The notes under the pieces: generated by a model
The model's input: the letters and a program-made list of their open reading frames with translations, nothing else
What the model was told of the DNA's origin: nothing
The model's database searches: none
Part shown: one piece after another, positions 7,496 to 14,396 of the stretch
Position numbering within the stretch: the first letter of the stretch is position 1
Layout: every line of letters starts with the position of its first letter
Translations under genes and position numbers: made by a program
NCBI GenBank assembly: GCA_004555205.1
Contig: SFIY01000030.1
Span: forward strand, 1 to 19,810
Direction: 5' to 3'
Source of the DNA: Clostridiales bacterium
Lineage (GTDB): Bacteria > Bacillota > Clostridia > Oscillospirales > Oscillospiraceae
Length of the DNA: 19,810 bases

Positions 7496-7553
7496 GCTGT
7501 GTTATAATAAGCCTACGTTTACGGGAAGAGGGGCCATCGTGCCGCAGACAGGT

Positions 7554-8744
7554 TTATGCCTGCTTTTTATGGAGGAACTCACAGTAAAGACTATACAATA
7601 CGGCGCAGACCGGCACACAAAGCAGCATGCCCAGTACGCCGAAGGCGCCGCCTCCGATGGTGACGGCCATCAACACGAGGATGCCGGGCAAACCCACGGA
7701 TTTGCCTACCACCTTGGGATAAATCAGATTTCCCTCAAGCTGCTGCAAAACCACAATAAACACAATAAACCAGAGCGCTTTGACAGGCTCGGTCAGTAAG
7801 ATCAGAAAAGCGCCGAAACCGCCGCCAAGCCAGGCGCCGAAAACCGGAACCAGTGCCGTGGCGCCCACAATAACAGAGACAACGCCGGCATACGGCATTT
7901 TGAAGATCAGCATGCCGATAAAGCAGAGAACACCGATAATGACGGCCTCGATCGTCTGTCCGCTGATAAAGTTGGTGAAGGTCTGGTTGCTTAATTTCGC
8001 GATGTACAGTACCCGCTGCGCTTTTTGGCGCGGCAAAACAGTCGTGACCAGCCTTTTCAGATGCGTGCATACCGCCTCCTTCTGCGCCAGCAGGTACATC
8101 GCAAAAACGAAAGCCAGCAGCACATTGACAACACCGGACAGGAGGGATGTAGTGGCGCCCCAGGTGACGGTGATAATGCCGCTGCCCCTGTCGTTAATCA
8201 GGGAGGCGATTTTCTCCACCAGCGCCTCTGTGTCAACGGCATACTCCGGCAGAACGATGTTATATCTTTCGGCAAATTGGACGATATTGCCCCACCATCT
8301 GCCGACCTCTTCCACATACATGGGTATGTTGCCGATAAATCCTTCGATGGATTGGCGCAGGCCCGGGATCATCATAAAAACCACGGCAAACAGGATACCG
8401 AGCGTAAAAAGCGTGCTGAGAACCAGGCATACCGGCCGTGTCAGTTTCAGCGGCAGTGTTGATTTTGTGTTGCGCCAGAGCTTTTTCCAATAGTGCTCCA
8501 TAGGACGCATGACCACATTGATCAAAAAAGCAATCCCGCCGCCAATCAGGAACGGGGCAAGCAGTGATGTGATCTTTCCCAAAAAATGCAGTACGCTTTT
8601 CAGGTTCACCAGCGCCCAGCCAAACAGCACCAAAAGAAACAACGCAAGGATGATACGGCGCAGCATCCCCTTGTCAATCTTTCCCGTTTTCGACAGAGAA
8701 TGGGCGTCCTTGCTTTCCGTAGTTTGGTTTGATTCTTTTCTCAT
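7554..8744 (-). CDS. AI-2E family transporter (YtvI/PerM-like permease)
   Basis: A 396-residue polytopic membrane protein of the AI-2E transporter family (PF01594). About eight hydrophobic segments are visible, starting with residues about 29-48 (IILALFLLVLFGWALVNL) and ending near the C-terminus, with a large soluble stretch in the middle (about 130-200) as is usual. The family-typical segment ALVPVFGAWLGGGFGAFLIL and the nearby EGNLIYPKVVGKSVGLP motif are present. Members include TqsA (linked to autoinducer-2 export) and Na+/H+ antiporters, so the substrate is open; the family name should not be taken as proof of quorum-sensing export. GGAGGG lies 7 bases before the ATG. The first 25 residues are polar and Ser/Lys-rich. 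Monocistronic in appearance. Confidence 0.9.
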   Translation of the reverse strand: MRKESNQTTESKDAHSLSKTGKIDKGMLRRIILALFLLVLFGWALVNLKSVLHFLGKITSLLAPFLIGGGIAFLINVVMRPMEHYWKKLWRNTKSTLPLKLTRPVCLVLSTLFTLGILFAVVFMMIPGLRQSIEGFIGNIPMYVEEVGRWWGNIVQFAERYNIVLPEYAVDTEALVEKIASLINDRGSGIITVTWGATTSLLSGVVNVLLAFVFAMYLLAQKEAVCTHLKRLVTTVLPRQKAQRVLYIAKLSNQTFTNFISGQTIEAVIIGVLCFIGMLIFKMPYAGVVSVIVGATALVPVFGAWLGGGFGAFLILLTEPVKALWFIVFIVVLQQLEGNLIYPKVVGKSVGLPGILVLMAVTIGGGAFGVLGMLLCVPVCAVLYSLYCEFLHKKQA

Positions 8745-8913
8745 GATGATACCCTCCGTATGATTAGCTCATATTCCCAATAACCTGTATCAAATTGCGC
8801 TGCGTCGCCTATGGGCGCTGCGGCCAACGGCCCTTGGCGGTCAAAGTCCCTGCATGGCAGAACAGACGAGCCTGCGCGATTGTCAGGGGATAAGGAAACG
8901 CCACAATGGTTAC

Positions 8914-8949
8914 AAAAAATCGGAGCAAGCGCTACAATGCTTGCTCCGA
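8914..8949 (-). terminator. Terminator of tRNA-Leu(CAG), minus-strand copy
   Basis: An 11-bp stem (8949-8939 with 8930-8920), loop of 8, followed on the minus strand by TTTTTTG. It begins 3 bases past the CCA end. Confidence 0.9.
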
Positions 8950-8951
8950 CC

Positions 8952-9039
8952 TGGTGCGCGAGGCGGGACTTGAACCCGCACGTCCGTAGTGGACACTAGA
9001 ACCTGAATCTAGCGAGTCTGCCAATTCCACCACTCGCGC
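8952..9039 (-). tRNA. tRNA-Leu (anticodon CAG)
   Basis: An 88-base class II tRNA with CCA encoded. Acceptor arm GCGCGAG pairs with CTCGCGC. The anticodon loop TTCAGGT gives CAG, reading CTG codons. A long variable arm (CCACTACGG region) and T arm with TTCAAGT are present. It is identical to the plus-strand copy at 13539-13626. CTG is the dominant Leu codon in the genes here, so two copies make sense. Confidence 0.96.
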
Positions 9040-9053
9040 GTAACAACAGGCAT

Positions 9054-9082
9054 ATTATAACGGCGCAGCACGATTTTGTCAA
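9054..9082 (-). promoter_or_regulatory. Consensus promoter of tRNA-Leu(CAG)
   Basis: On the minus strand TTGACA (9082-9077) and TATAAT (9059-9054) with a 17-base spacer: both hexamers are perfect. Confidence 0.92.
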
Positions 9083-9120
9083 CCCCTATTTTACTTTTTT
9101 CTGCCGTAAAGCCCACTTTG

Positions 9121-9153
9121 CGCAAACACGGTTTTTTTACGCAAACACGGTTT
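9121..9153. repeat. 14-base direct repeat at the end of azlD
   Basis: CGCAAACACGGTTT occurs at 9121-9134 and again at 9140-9153, separated by TTTTA. The second copy covers the last codons and stop of azlD, the first lies just outside. It looks like a small duplication; no clear terminator separates azlD from the tRNA promoter. Confidence 0.6.
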
Positions 9154-9469
9154 GCACCATCACCATATAGACGGCCGTGCCCAGTGCAATGGACAGCAGA
9201 CTGTTGCGTTTCCACAGGTGCGCAAGTGCCGTTACGGCAATGCCGATCAGGTAGGGCAGGCAGGTGCCCGGCGCAGTAAAGCGGATGTCCCTGATGCAAT
9301 AGATGACCAGCGTTGCCATAATGGCCATGGGCAGGACCGTGCCCAGATAGCGGACGACAGGGGGCACTTCGCGGCCGCGAAACACCACAAACGGCAGTGC
9401 ACGCTCCAAAAAAGTACAGGCCGTACAGATGGCAATAATAATAAGAGAACGAGTGACATCAATCTCCAT
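9137..9469 (-). CDS. azlD: AzlD family branched-chain amino acid transport subunit
   Basis: A 110-residue membrane protein with about four hydrophobic helices (for example ITRS-type N-terminal helix, then VRYLGTVLPMAIMATLVIYC and SIALGTAVYMVMVQTVF). AzlD is the small subunit that pairs with AzlC to export branched-chain amino acids or their analogues. The motif FLERALPFVVFRG is typical of the family. Its ATG overlaps the azlC stop codon by one base (TAATG), so the two are translationally coupled, and its ribosome-binding site AAAGGAG lies inside the end of azlC. The frame is open further upstream, but those starts would lie deep inside azlC and have no such site. Confidence 0.9.
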   Translation of the reverse strand: MEIDVTRSLIIIAICTACTFLERALPFVVFRGREVPPVVRYLGTVLPMAIMATLVIYCIRDIRFTAPGTCLPYLIGIAVTALAHLWKRNSLLSIALGTAVYMVMVQTVFA

Positions 9470-10167
9470 TATGCACACTCCTTTCCCGGTGCAATGGTGC
9501 GGCGCAACACCGTCAAGGCGGCTACCGTGATAATCAGTGAGGGGAGAATAAAGTTGTCGGGGCCGAAGACCAGCAGGCAAACAACCGAGGAAACCACGGC
9601 AAGGGCTGCCGGCAGGCGGCTGGCCGCCTCCTTCATCTGATCGAGCAGGATCGTGACAAACAGCGCCGTCAGGGCAAAGTCAATGCCTGTCATATCAAAG
9701 GAGATCAGGGAGCCGATCAGGCCGCCCAGCACGCAGGGAATCAGCCAATACAGCCAAACCAGCGTGGCTGTAAATACATAGGTCCACCTTTCGTCCATGT
9801 CCTCATCAACTTTTGCAGAGCAATGCAGGGAATAGTTTTCGTCGCACAGCGTATAAATCAGATAATACTTCCATGCACCGAAGCGGCGGAATGTTTCAAT
9901 AAAGGAAATACCGTAGAAAATATGGCGGCTGTTGACCAGCAGCGCCATGACCGCCACCGTTACAAGAGAAACGGAGCCGGTGAAAAAGGAGATCATCAAA
10001 AACTGCAGAGAGCCGGAAAAAGGAAAAAGGCAGACGGCCCCTGTCCAAAGTGCGTTGTAGCCGGCATTTTGCATCAGCACACCGTAAGCCAGACCCAAGG
10101 GGATGAATCCGGCAAAGATGGGCAGGCTGTGCCGCAGGGCATAGGCAAAGGATTTTTTCAGCTTCAT
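9469..10167 (-). CDS. azlC: AzlC family branched-chain amino acid permease
   Basis: A 232-residue integral membrane protein of the AzlC/YgaZ family, the large subunit of the AzlCD (YgaZH) exporter of branched-chain amino acids. Family features: LPIFAGFIPLGLAYGVLM near the start (about 15-32), the FSGSLQFL segment (about 50-57), NSRHIFYGISF (about 80-90) and multiple membrane helices. GAGAGGG lies 7 bases before the ATG. It forms a two-gene operon with azlD, with the stop and start codons overlapping. No Lrp/AsnC regulator gene lies beside it in this window. Confidence 0.93.
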   Translation of the reverse strand: MKLKKSFAYALRHSLPIFAGFIPLGLAYGVLMQNAGYNALWTGAVCLFPFSGSLQFLMISFFTGSVSLVTVAVMALLVNSRHIFYGISFIETFRRFGAWKYYLIYTLCDENYSLHCSAKVDEDMDERWTYVFTATLVWLYWLIPCVLGGLIGSLISFDMTGIDFALTALFVTILLDQMKEAASRLPAALAVVSSVVCLLVFGPDNFILPSLIITVAALTVLRRTIAPGKECA

Positions 10168-10196
10168 GGCGATACCCTCTCTTGTTTGTTATTTCC

Positions 10197-10225
10197 ATGA
10201 TACGAAAAAGTTTTCTGTTTTGCAA
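10197..10225 (-). promoter_or_regulatory. Candidate promoter of azlCD
   Basis: On the minus strand TTGCAA (10225-10220) and TATCAT (10202-10197) with a 17-base spacer, about 30 bases before the azlC start. Confidence 0.55.
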
Positions 10226-10245
10226 GGCAAAAATGCGCTGCATAC

Positions 10246-10274
10246 TGGAAATGGAGGCAAGAAAGTAGTACAAT
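10246..10274 (+). promoter_or_regulatory. Weak candidate promoter of the zinc-ribbon gene
   Basis: TGGAAA (10246-10251) and TACAAT (10269-10274) with a 17-base spacer, divergent from the azlC promoter. Hexamer matches are four and five of six. Confidence 0.35.
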
Positions 10275-10308
10275 ACATAAGAATATACTACGATAAGAGG
10301 TGCGCACG

Positions 10309-10902
10309 ATGGAGGAAACACGCAGTTTTGGTTATATATGTCCCCAATGCGGCAAGGCGGTAGTGGCGCGGCGCAGTAAATTTGCCCTGTCCGCCGCTGC
10401 GGCACATATGGAATGCGCGTGCGAGAAAAGCGCCTTGCGGGCGGAAACCGACGGCGTGAAGTTCCGCCTGTGGGTGCCCTGCGGCCTGTGCGGTGAAACC
10501 CATCAGGCAGAGTGCCGTGCAGAAAGCATCCTGGAGGGGCGCGGCATTGGGCTGGCCTGCCCCAAGACGCACCAGCTTTGCTGCTACATCGGCGAGGAAC
10601 AGCAGGTGCTGCGTCAGATGGAGCAGTTGGCCATTCTCGCCCAGAAGGAAAAAAAGGAGGAACCGGAGGCCTTTACCGATCATGTCATCATGTATGAGGT
10701 GCTTTCGGAATTGAAGGACATTGCCGCGCGCGGCGGGATCGGCTGCTCCTGCGGCAGCAGGGACTACGCCATTCAGGTGCGCCGTGCGGCGGTGGATCTG
10801 GTGTGCAAAACATGCGGCGGTAAGCTGCGTCTGCCTGCCGCTACGGACGAAGACCTGGACCGCCTGTGCTGCCAGATGTCTCTGACCATCAAAGGGCAGT
10901 AA
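10309..10902 (+). CDS. Cys-rich zinc-ribbon protein of unknown function
   Basis: A 197-residue soluble protein I do not recognise. It holds many cysteines arranged as zinc-knuckle pairs: CPQCG near the start, CAC at about 35, CGLCGETH at about 56-63, a Cys-rich patch around CPKTHQLCC, then after a charged Lys/Glu helix (QKEKKEEPEAF) a second set, CSCGS and CKTCGG, near the C-terminus. This suggests two zinc ribbons joined by a helical linker, so nucleic-acid or protein binding is possible, but no catalytic motif is visible. I start at ATG 10309 because AAGAGG lies 8 bases before it; the in-frame GTG at 10300 overlaps that site. The same strand continues 123 bases later with a CDF transporter; a metal link is only a guess. 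Confidence 0.75.
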   Translation: MEETRSFGYICPQCGKAVVARRSKFALSAAAAHMECACEKSALRAETDGVKFRLWVPCGLCGETHQAECRAESILEGRGIGLACPKTHQLCCYIGEEQQVLRQMEQLAILAQKEKKEEPEAFTDHVIMYEVLSELKDIAARGGIGCSCGSRDYAIQVRRAAVDLVCKTCGGKLRLPAATDEDLDRLCCQMSLTIKGQ

Positions 10903-11025
10903 GTGCCGCTGTGGGGGATTATCCCGTCTCCGATGCGGTGGCCTGTGCGGTATGCTTGCAGCTACTGCCTTATGCTCTGACAAAACATAATGCTATTCCC
11001 GGCGTGAAGAAAGGAACGATATGCT

Positions 11026-12195
11026 ATGATTACTCTGCTCTCTCGTTGGTTTATCCGCGATCGAGATCATGTGACAGACCCGGCGGTGCGCCGCGCTTAC
11101 GGTCAGCTCTGCGGCCTGGCAGGTATCGGTCTGAATGTGCTGCTGTTTATCGGCAAATTCCTGGCCGGTACCATCAGCGGCTCGATTGCCATCACCGCTG
11201 ATGCCTTCAACAACCTGAGCGACGCCGGCTCTTCGGTCATAACGCTGCTGGGCTTCCGACTGGCAGGCCGCAAGCCCGATCCCGAGCATCCCTTCGGACA
11301 CGGACGTATTGAGTATATCTCCGGTCTGATCGTGTCGGGCTTGATTTTGCTGATGGGTGCGGAACTGGCCAAGACTTCGTTTGATAAGATCCTGCATCCG
11401 GCAGCGGTGGATTTCAGTGTGATCGCCATGGTGATCCTGGCGGTGTCAATCCTTGTGAAGCTGTACATGAGCCTGTATAATCGCCGGATCGGCAAAAAGA
11501 TCAACTCCGCAGCCATGGCGGCCACGGCGGCCGACAGCATCAGCGACGCCATTTCCACCTCTGCGGTGCTGGCGGCCATGCTGGTGGCAAAGTTCAGCGG
11601 TCTCATGATCGACGGCTATGTGGGTATGATTGTGGCGGTGCTGATCCTGATCTCCGGCGTCAAGGCGGCGAAGGAAACGATTGCCCCGCTGCTGGGTCAG
11701 GCTCCTGAGACGGAATTTGTGCAGCAGATCGAGAGGATTGTCATGTCCCACCCGCCGATCTGCGGCATCCACGACCTGGTGGTCCACGATTACGGACCCG
11801 GCCGCGTGATGATCTCGCTGCACGCCGAGGTGCCTGCCGGCGGCGATATGCTGGAGCTGCATGATGTGATAGATAACGCGGAAATCGCACTTCGCAGGGA
11901 ATTGAATTGTGAGGCGGTGATCCATATGGATCCCATTGTTACCGATGACGGCATTACCTCCGAGCTGCGCGCTAAGGTGTCTAAGCTGGTGAAAACCATT
12001 GATGAGCGCATCACCATCCACGATTTCCGCATAGTGCCGGGCAACACCCACACCAATCTGATTTTTGACGCGGTGGTACCCTTCGACATCGGCATAAGCG
12101 CACAGGAGGTTTCCGAGCGCATCAGCCGGTTGGTTAGTGAGATGGACAGCAACTATTTTGCCGTGGTGCTGGTGGAACATTCCTATGTAAAATAA
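11026..12195 (+). CDS. Cation diffusion facilitator (CDF) family metal transporter
   Basis: A 389-residue CDF/ZnT-type protein, a proton-coupled exporter of divalent metals (Zn, Fe, Mn, Co or Ni). After a 25-residue N-terminal extension come about six helices to about residue 215, then a long cytoplasmic region. Metal-site motifs: ADAFNNLSD (Asp59, Asn63 and Asp66 positions) in helix 2 and a matching ATAADSISDA in helix 5; HPFGHGRIEY (about 88-97) is the family hallmark. The C-terminal region (about 220-389) is longer than one ferredoxin-like domain and seems to hold two similar halves, as in the clostridial MMT1-like branch. AGAAAGGA lies 10 bases before the ATG. Metal specificity cannot be read. 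It converges on the ArsC-like gene. Confidence 0.93.
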   Translation: MITLLSRWFIRDRDHVTDPAVRRAYGQLCGLAGIGLNVLLFIGKFLAGTISGSIAITADAFNNLSDAGSSVITLLGFRLAGRKPDPEHPFGHGRIEYISGLIVSGLILLMGAELAKTSFDKILHPAAVDFSVIAMVILAVSILVKLYMSLYNRRIGKKINSAAMAATAADSISDAISTSAVLAAMLVAKFSGLMIDGYVGMIVAVLILISGVKAAKETIAPLLGQAPETEFVQQIERIVMSHPPICGIHDLVVHDYGPGRVMISLHAEVPAGGDMLELHDVIDNAEIALRRELNCEAVIHMDPIVTDDGITSELRAKVSKLVKTIDERITIHDFRIVPGNTHTNLIFDAVVPFDIGISAQEVSERISRLVSEMDSNYFAVVLVEHSYVK

Positions 12196-12222
12196 AACGC
12201 CCTCTCCAAAACGGAGAGAGCG
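12190..12222 (-). terminator. Terminator between the CDF and ArsC-like genes
   Basis: A 10-bp stem with one mismatch (12198-12207 with 12213-12222). On the minus strand it is followed by TTTTATTTT, so it mainly ends the ArsC-like gene; it may also stop the CDF transcript weakly. Confidence 0.7.
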
Positions 12223-12229
12223 CGGCGGG

Positions 12230-12565
12230 TCATTCCCATTGTTCCCACACATCGGGGCAGTAGCCTACGGTGGCCTGCTTGCCGTTGCGCACGATAGGGG
12301 CATTGAACAGCTCGGGATATGCCAGCAGCTTTTCCTCTGCCGCCTGCGGCGTGATATAGGCCATATACAGCTCCTCGTAGGCGCGGCAGTTTTTGTTTAC
12401 CAGCGCGTCATATCCCACGGCGGCTTTGACGCTGCGGTATTCCCCGGGTGATAAGCCCTTGCTTTTCAGGTCGATGTACTGGTACTTGATGCGCCGCTCC
12501 TTGAACCAACGCTCCGCTTTCTTGCTGTCAAAGGATTTGCTGGAACCGAAAATTTGAATGTTCAT
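12230..12565 (-). CDS. ArsC/Spx-like thioredoxin-fold protein lacking the usual cysteines
   Basis: A 111-residue protein of the arsenate reductase (ArsC)/Spx family by length and pattern: an N-terminal MNIQIFGSSKS strand-turn, a KKAERWFKERRIKYQYIDL helix-strand, and a C-terminal part with FNAPIVRNGKQATVGY, the cis-Pro/Arg segment of the fold. The position where ArsC has its catalytic Cys (K-C-x-x-C) reads KSFDSKKA, so Ser11 and Ser14 replace both cysteines. Thiol redox chemistry of the usual kind is therefore unlikely; a binding role is possible. The start is set by AAGGAG 7 bases before ATG 12565; the frame extends further upstream without a site. It is divergent from the SIR2 gene with only 31 bases between start codons. 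Confidence 0.85.
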   Translation of the reverse strand: MNIQIFGSSKSFDSKKAERWFKERRIKYQYIDLKSKGLSPGEYRSVKAAVGYDALVNKNCRAYEELYMAYITPQAAEEKLLAYPELFNAPIVRNGKQATVGYCPDVWEQWE

Positions 12566-12596
12566 GTGAATACTCCTTATGAAAAGAGGTAATATA

Positions 12597-13313
12597 ATGG
12601 ACGAAAAGATTATTAAATTGCGCGAAATGGTGGCATCCTCCGAGAATATTGTGTTCTTCGGCGGCGCCGGTGTGTCCACGGAAAGCGGGATCCCAGACTT
12701 CCGCAGCGTGGACGGCCTGTACCATCAGCAATTTGCCTATCCGCCGGAAACCATCCTCAGCCACACATTTTATATGCGCCATAAGGCGGAGTTTTTCGAC
12801 TTCTACCGGCAGAAGATGCTGGCTCCCGATGCAAAGCCCAATGCGGCGCATTTGAAATTGGCACAGTGGGAGCGAGAGGGAAAGCTGAAGGCGGTCATCA
12901 CACAAAATATTGACGGCCTGCACCAAAAGGCAGGCAGCCGTGAGGTGCTGGAGCTGCACGGCAGCGTGCTGCGCAACTACTGTGAGCGCTGCCGCAAGTT
13001 CTATGACATGGACTATGTGATGCACAGTGAAGGCGTACCCCACTGCACCTGCGGCGGCGATGTGAAGCCGGATGTGGTGCTGTATGAGGAGGGCCTGGAC
13101 GAGCGCACCATGGACAAAGCGCTGCACTATATCAGCCATGCGGATCTGCTGATCATCGGCGGTACATCGCTGGTGGTCTATCCGGCAGCCGGTTTGGTAC
13201 GCTATTACCGCGGCAATAAGCTGGTGGTCATCAATAAGGGGGAACTGGGCGCCGATGTGGGGGCTGATCTGACCATCAACGGTGCGATCGGTGAAGTGCT
13301 GAGTCAATTGTAA
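12597..13313 (+). CDS. cobB: SIR2 family NAD-dependent protein deacylase (sirtuin)
   Basis: A 238-residue sirtuin, full length for bacterial CobB/SrtN. It removes acetyl or other acyl groups from protein lysines, using NAD+ and releasing nicotinamide and O-acyl-ADP-ribose. Motifs: FFGGAGVSTESGIPDFRS (about 20-37), TQNIDGLHQKAG (102-113), catalytic His121 in LELHGS, a zinc site Cys129-x2-Cys132 and Cys150-x-Cys152, and GGTSLVVYPAAGL (about 194-206) for NAD binding. I start at ATG 12597, with AAGAGG 7 bases before it; an in-frame ATG at 12579 lacks a site. The acyl preference cannot be decided. It is followed by the tRNA-Leu pair, read from a separate promoter. Confidence 0.93.
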   Translation: MDEKIIKLREMVASSENIVFFGGAGVSTESGIPDFRSVDGLYHQQFAYPPETILSHTFYMRHKAEFFDFYRQKMLAPDAKPNAAHLKLAQWEREGKLKAVITQNIDGLHQKAGSREVLELHGSVLRNYCERCRKFYDMDYVMHSEGVPHCTCGGDVKPDVVLYEEGLDERTMDKALHYISHADLLIIGGTSLVVYPAAGLVRYYRGNKLVVINKGELGADVGADLTINGAIGEVLSQL

Positions 13314-13372
13314 CACAGCGGGCAGAAAAAGACAACGGGCCGCATAAAAACGAAAAAATGCCGTTTTAACCC

Positions 13373-13400
13373 TTGACAAATGGCGGTGGCGTGGTATAAT
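13373..13400 (+). promoter_or_regulatory. Consensus promoter of the tRNA-Leu pair
   Basis: Perfect TTGACA (13373-13378) and TATAAT (13395-13400) with a 16-base spacer, 28 bases before the first tRNA. Confidence 0.92.
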
Positions 13401-13428
13401 AATCAAGCATTCATTGAGGGACTCATTT

Positions 13429-13515
13429 GCGAGTGTGCTGGAATCGGCAGACAGGCAAGCTTGAGGTGCTTGTGTTCGACTGGACGTGTGGGTTCAAGTC
13501 CCATCACTCGCACCA
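13429..13515 (+). tRNA. tRNA-Leu (anticodon GAG)
   Basis: An 87-base class II tRNA with CCA encoded. Acceptor GCGAGTG pairs with CACTCGC; the anticodon loop TTGAGGT gives GAG, reading CTC and CTT. It has a long variable arm and a TTCAAGT T loop. It is co-transcribed with the next tRNA, 23 bases downstream. Confidence 0.95.
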
Positions 13516-13538
13516 ATTCCCTTACAAGTGAATACCAT

Positions 13539-13626
13539 GCGCGAGTGGTGGAATTGGCAGACTCGCTAGATTCAGGTTCTAGTGTCCACTACGGACGTGC
13601 GGGTTCAAGTCCCGCCTCGCGCACCA
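13539..13626 (+). tRNA. tRNA-Leu (anticodon CAG), second identical copy
   Basis: An 88-base class II tRNA with CCA, identical base for base to the minus-strand gene at 8952-9039. Identity stops at the gene boundaries on both sides. It lacks its own promoter and depends on the one before tRNA-Leu(GAG). Confidence 0.96.
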
Positions 13627-13630
13627 AACC

Positions 13631-13682
13631 AAAATAATCCGAACCGGATCTTTCCTGTGGGAGATGGGTTCGGATTATTTGT
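13631..13682 (+). terminator. Terminator of the tRNA-Leu pair
   Basis: A 14-bp perfect stem AAATAATCCGAACC (13632-13645) with GGTTCGGATTATTT (13667-13680), with further pairing inside a 21-base loop. Confidence 0.85.
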
Positions 13683-13696
13683 TTATTTCGAGTAGT

Positions 13697-13786
13697 TTGA
13701 AGATACGCACTTCCGAGGCGGCGTCATCAAGCGGCCAACCTCCAAACCAGGAGGCCCGGGAAAGAAAAAAAGCTGATTTGAAATAG
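13697..13786 (+). pseudogene. Gene-tail remnant upstream of the DUF6061-like gene
   Basis: An open frame of 29 codons ends in the polar tail TSEAASSSGQPPNQEARERK and then KADLK. It has no ribosome-binding site or credible start. Its TAG stop overlaps the AGGAGG of the next gene, the layout of two adjacent genes in one operon. I read it as the C-terminal remnant of a lost upstream gene; the product is not recognised. Confidence 0.35.
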
Positions 13787-13798
13787 GAGGATATAGTC

Positions 13799-14045
13799 AT
13801 GAAAAAGTCCGTCAGTTGTGCGTTTTATGGATACTGGGTGCGTGGAGCTAAGGTACGCAGACGGGAGCATGTACTCCATAGATTGCACTGCGGCGGAGAA
13901 CGAGGTGGCCCGGAATATGTACGAATGTGCTGAGCCGGACTATTTGATGAACAATGATCCTGTTGGATATGCGCAATTGGTGTTCAACGGAGATCCGGAA
14001 TCGTATCCCGGGAATGTAACAGAATACAAACCATTGGATCACTGA
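13799..14045 (+). pseudogene. DUF6061-like small protein with a frameshift near its start
   Basis: AGGAGG at 13785-13790 lies 8 bases before ATG 13799, which opens MKKSVSCAF and then runs out of register. The conserved body lies one frame over, from about 13827: MDTGCVELRYADGSMYSIDC, then ENEVARNMYECAEPDYL and FNGDPESYPGNVTEYKPLDH, to TGA 14045. From memory this matches the small clostridial family DUF6061, whose members begin with M-K-K-x-x-S-C and continue into MDTGC-E-RYADG. A 1-base insertion or 2-base deletion near 13824-13828 would explain it. The body could be started at an internal GTG or ATG, but no ribosome-binding site is seen there. Function unknown; the family is often seen in accessory or mobile regions (inference). 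Confidence 0.6.
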
Positions 14046-14383
14046 GCACGCGACAAAAGGGACGGCAAACGCCGTCCCTTTCTGCGTATTTCGGCAGCGG
14101 CTGCCGTTAATAGCCCCGCGCCGTCATCCATATACTTCACATTCACGGATGCCCGGCGACTGCGTTTTCGCTGCCCTTTCCATTCTGCAAATTCCCTTTG
14201 GCCCTCTTCGCTTTCGTAAAAAAGCGAGAACGTCCGGGAGGATGCAGCGTGCAATGGAGGCAATGGGGTGCTGCGGGATGGTGGAATTGTTGATGAGCTT
14301 TTGCGTCTACCCAAGATAGTCCTCCTTCGTGCGCTTGTGGTTGATTCCGAAGGTGTCTTAGGTGTGTTAATCAGTAATTTCAT
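14039..14383 (-). CDS. Small hypothetical protein (doubtful)
   Basis: A 114-residue frame starting MKLLINTPKTPSESTTSA, Ser/Thr/Arg-rich in the first half. Its second half, FSLFYESEEGQREFAEWKGQ, looks more protein-like. AAAGG lies 9 bases before the ATG, inside the end of the upstream minus-strand ORF, which argues for translation. Against it, its last codons run through the terminator hairpin of the DUF6061-like gene, and the opposite strand is also open. Not recognised; possibly a remnant. Confidence 0.3.
   Translation of the reverse strand: MKLLINTPKTPSESTTSARRRTILGRRKSSSTIPPSRSTPLPPLHAASSRTFSLFYESEEGQREFAEWKGQRKRSRRASVNVKYMDDGAGLLTAAAAEIRRKGRRLPSLLSRAQ
14055..14085 (+). terminator. Terminator after the DUF6061-like gene
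   Basis: A perfect 11-bp stem AAAGGGACGGC (14056-14066) with GCCGTCCCTTT (14071-14081), loop AAAC, short T tract. Confidence 0.8.
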
Positions 14384-14396
14384 GATAAACGGCCTT

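Noticed and set aside
13600..13626. tRNA 3' end as an attachment site with a second copy downstream
   Set aside because: I found no second copy of the tRNA 3' end between 13.7 and 19.8 kb and no integrase gene, so integration at the tRNA is not demonstrated.
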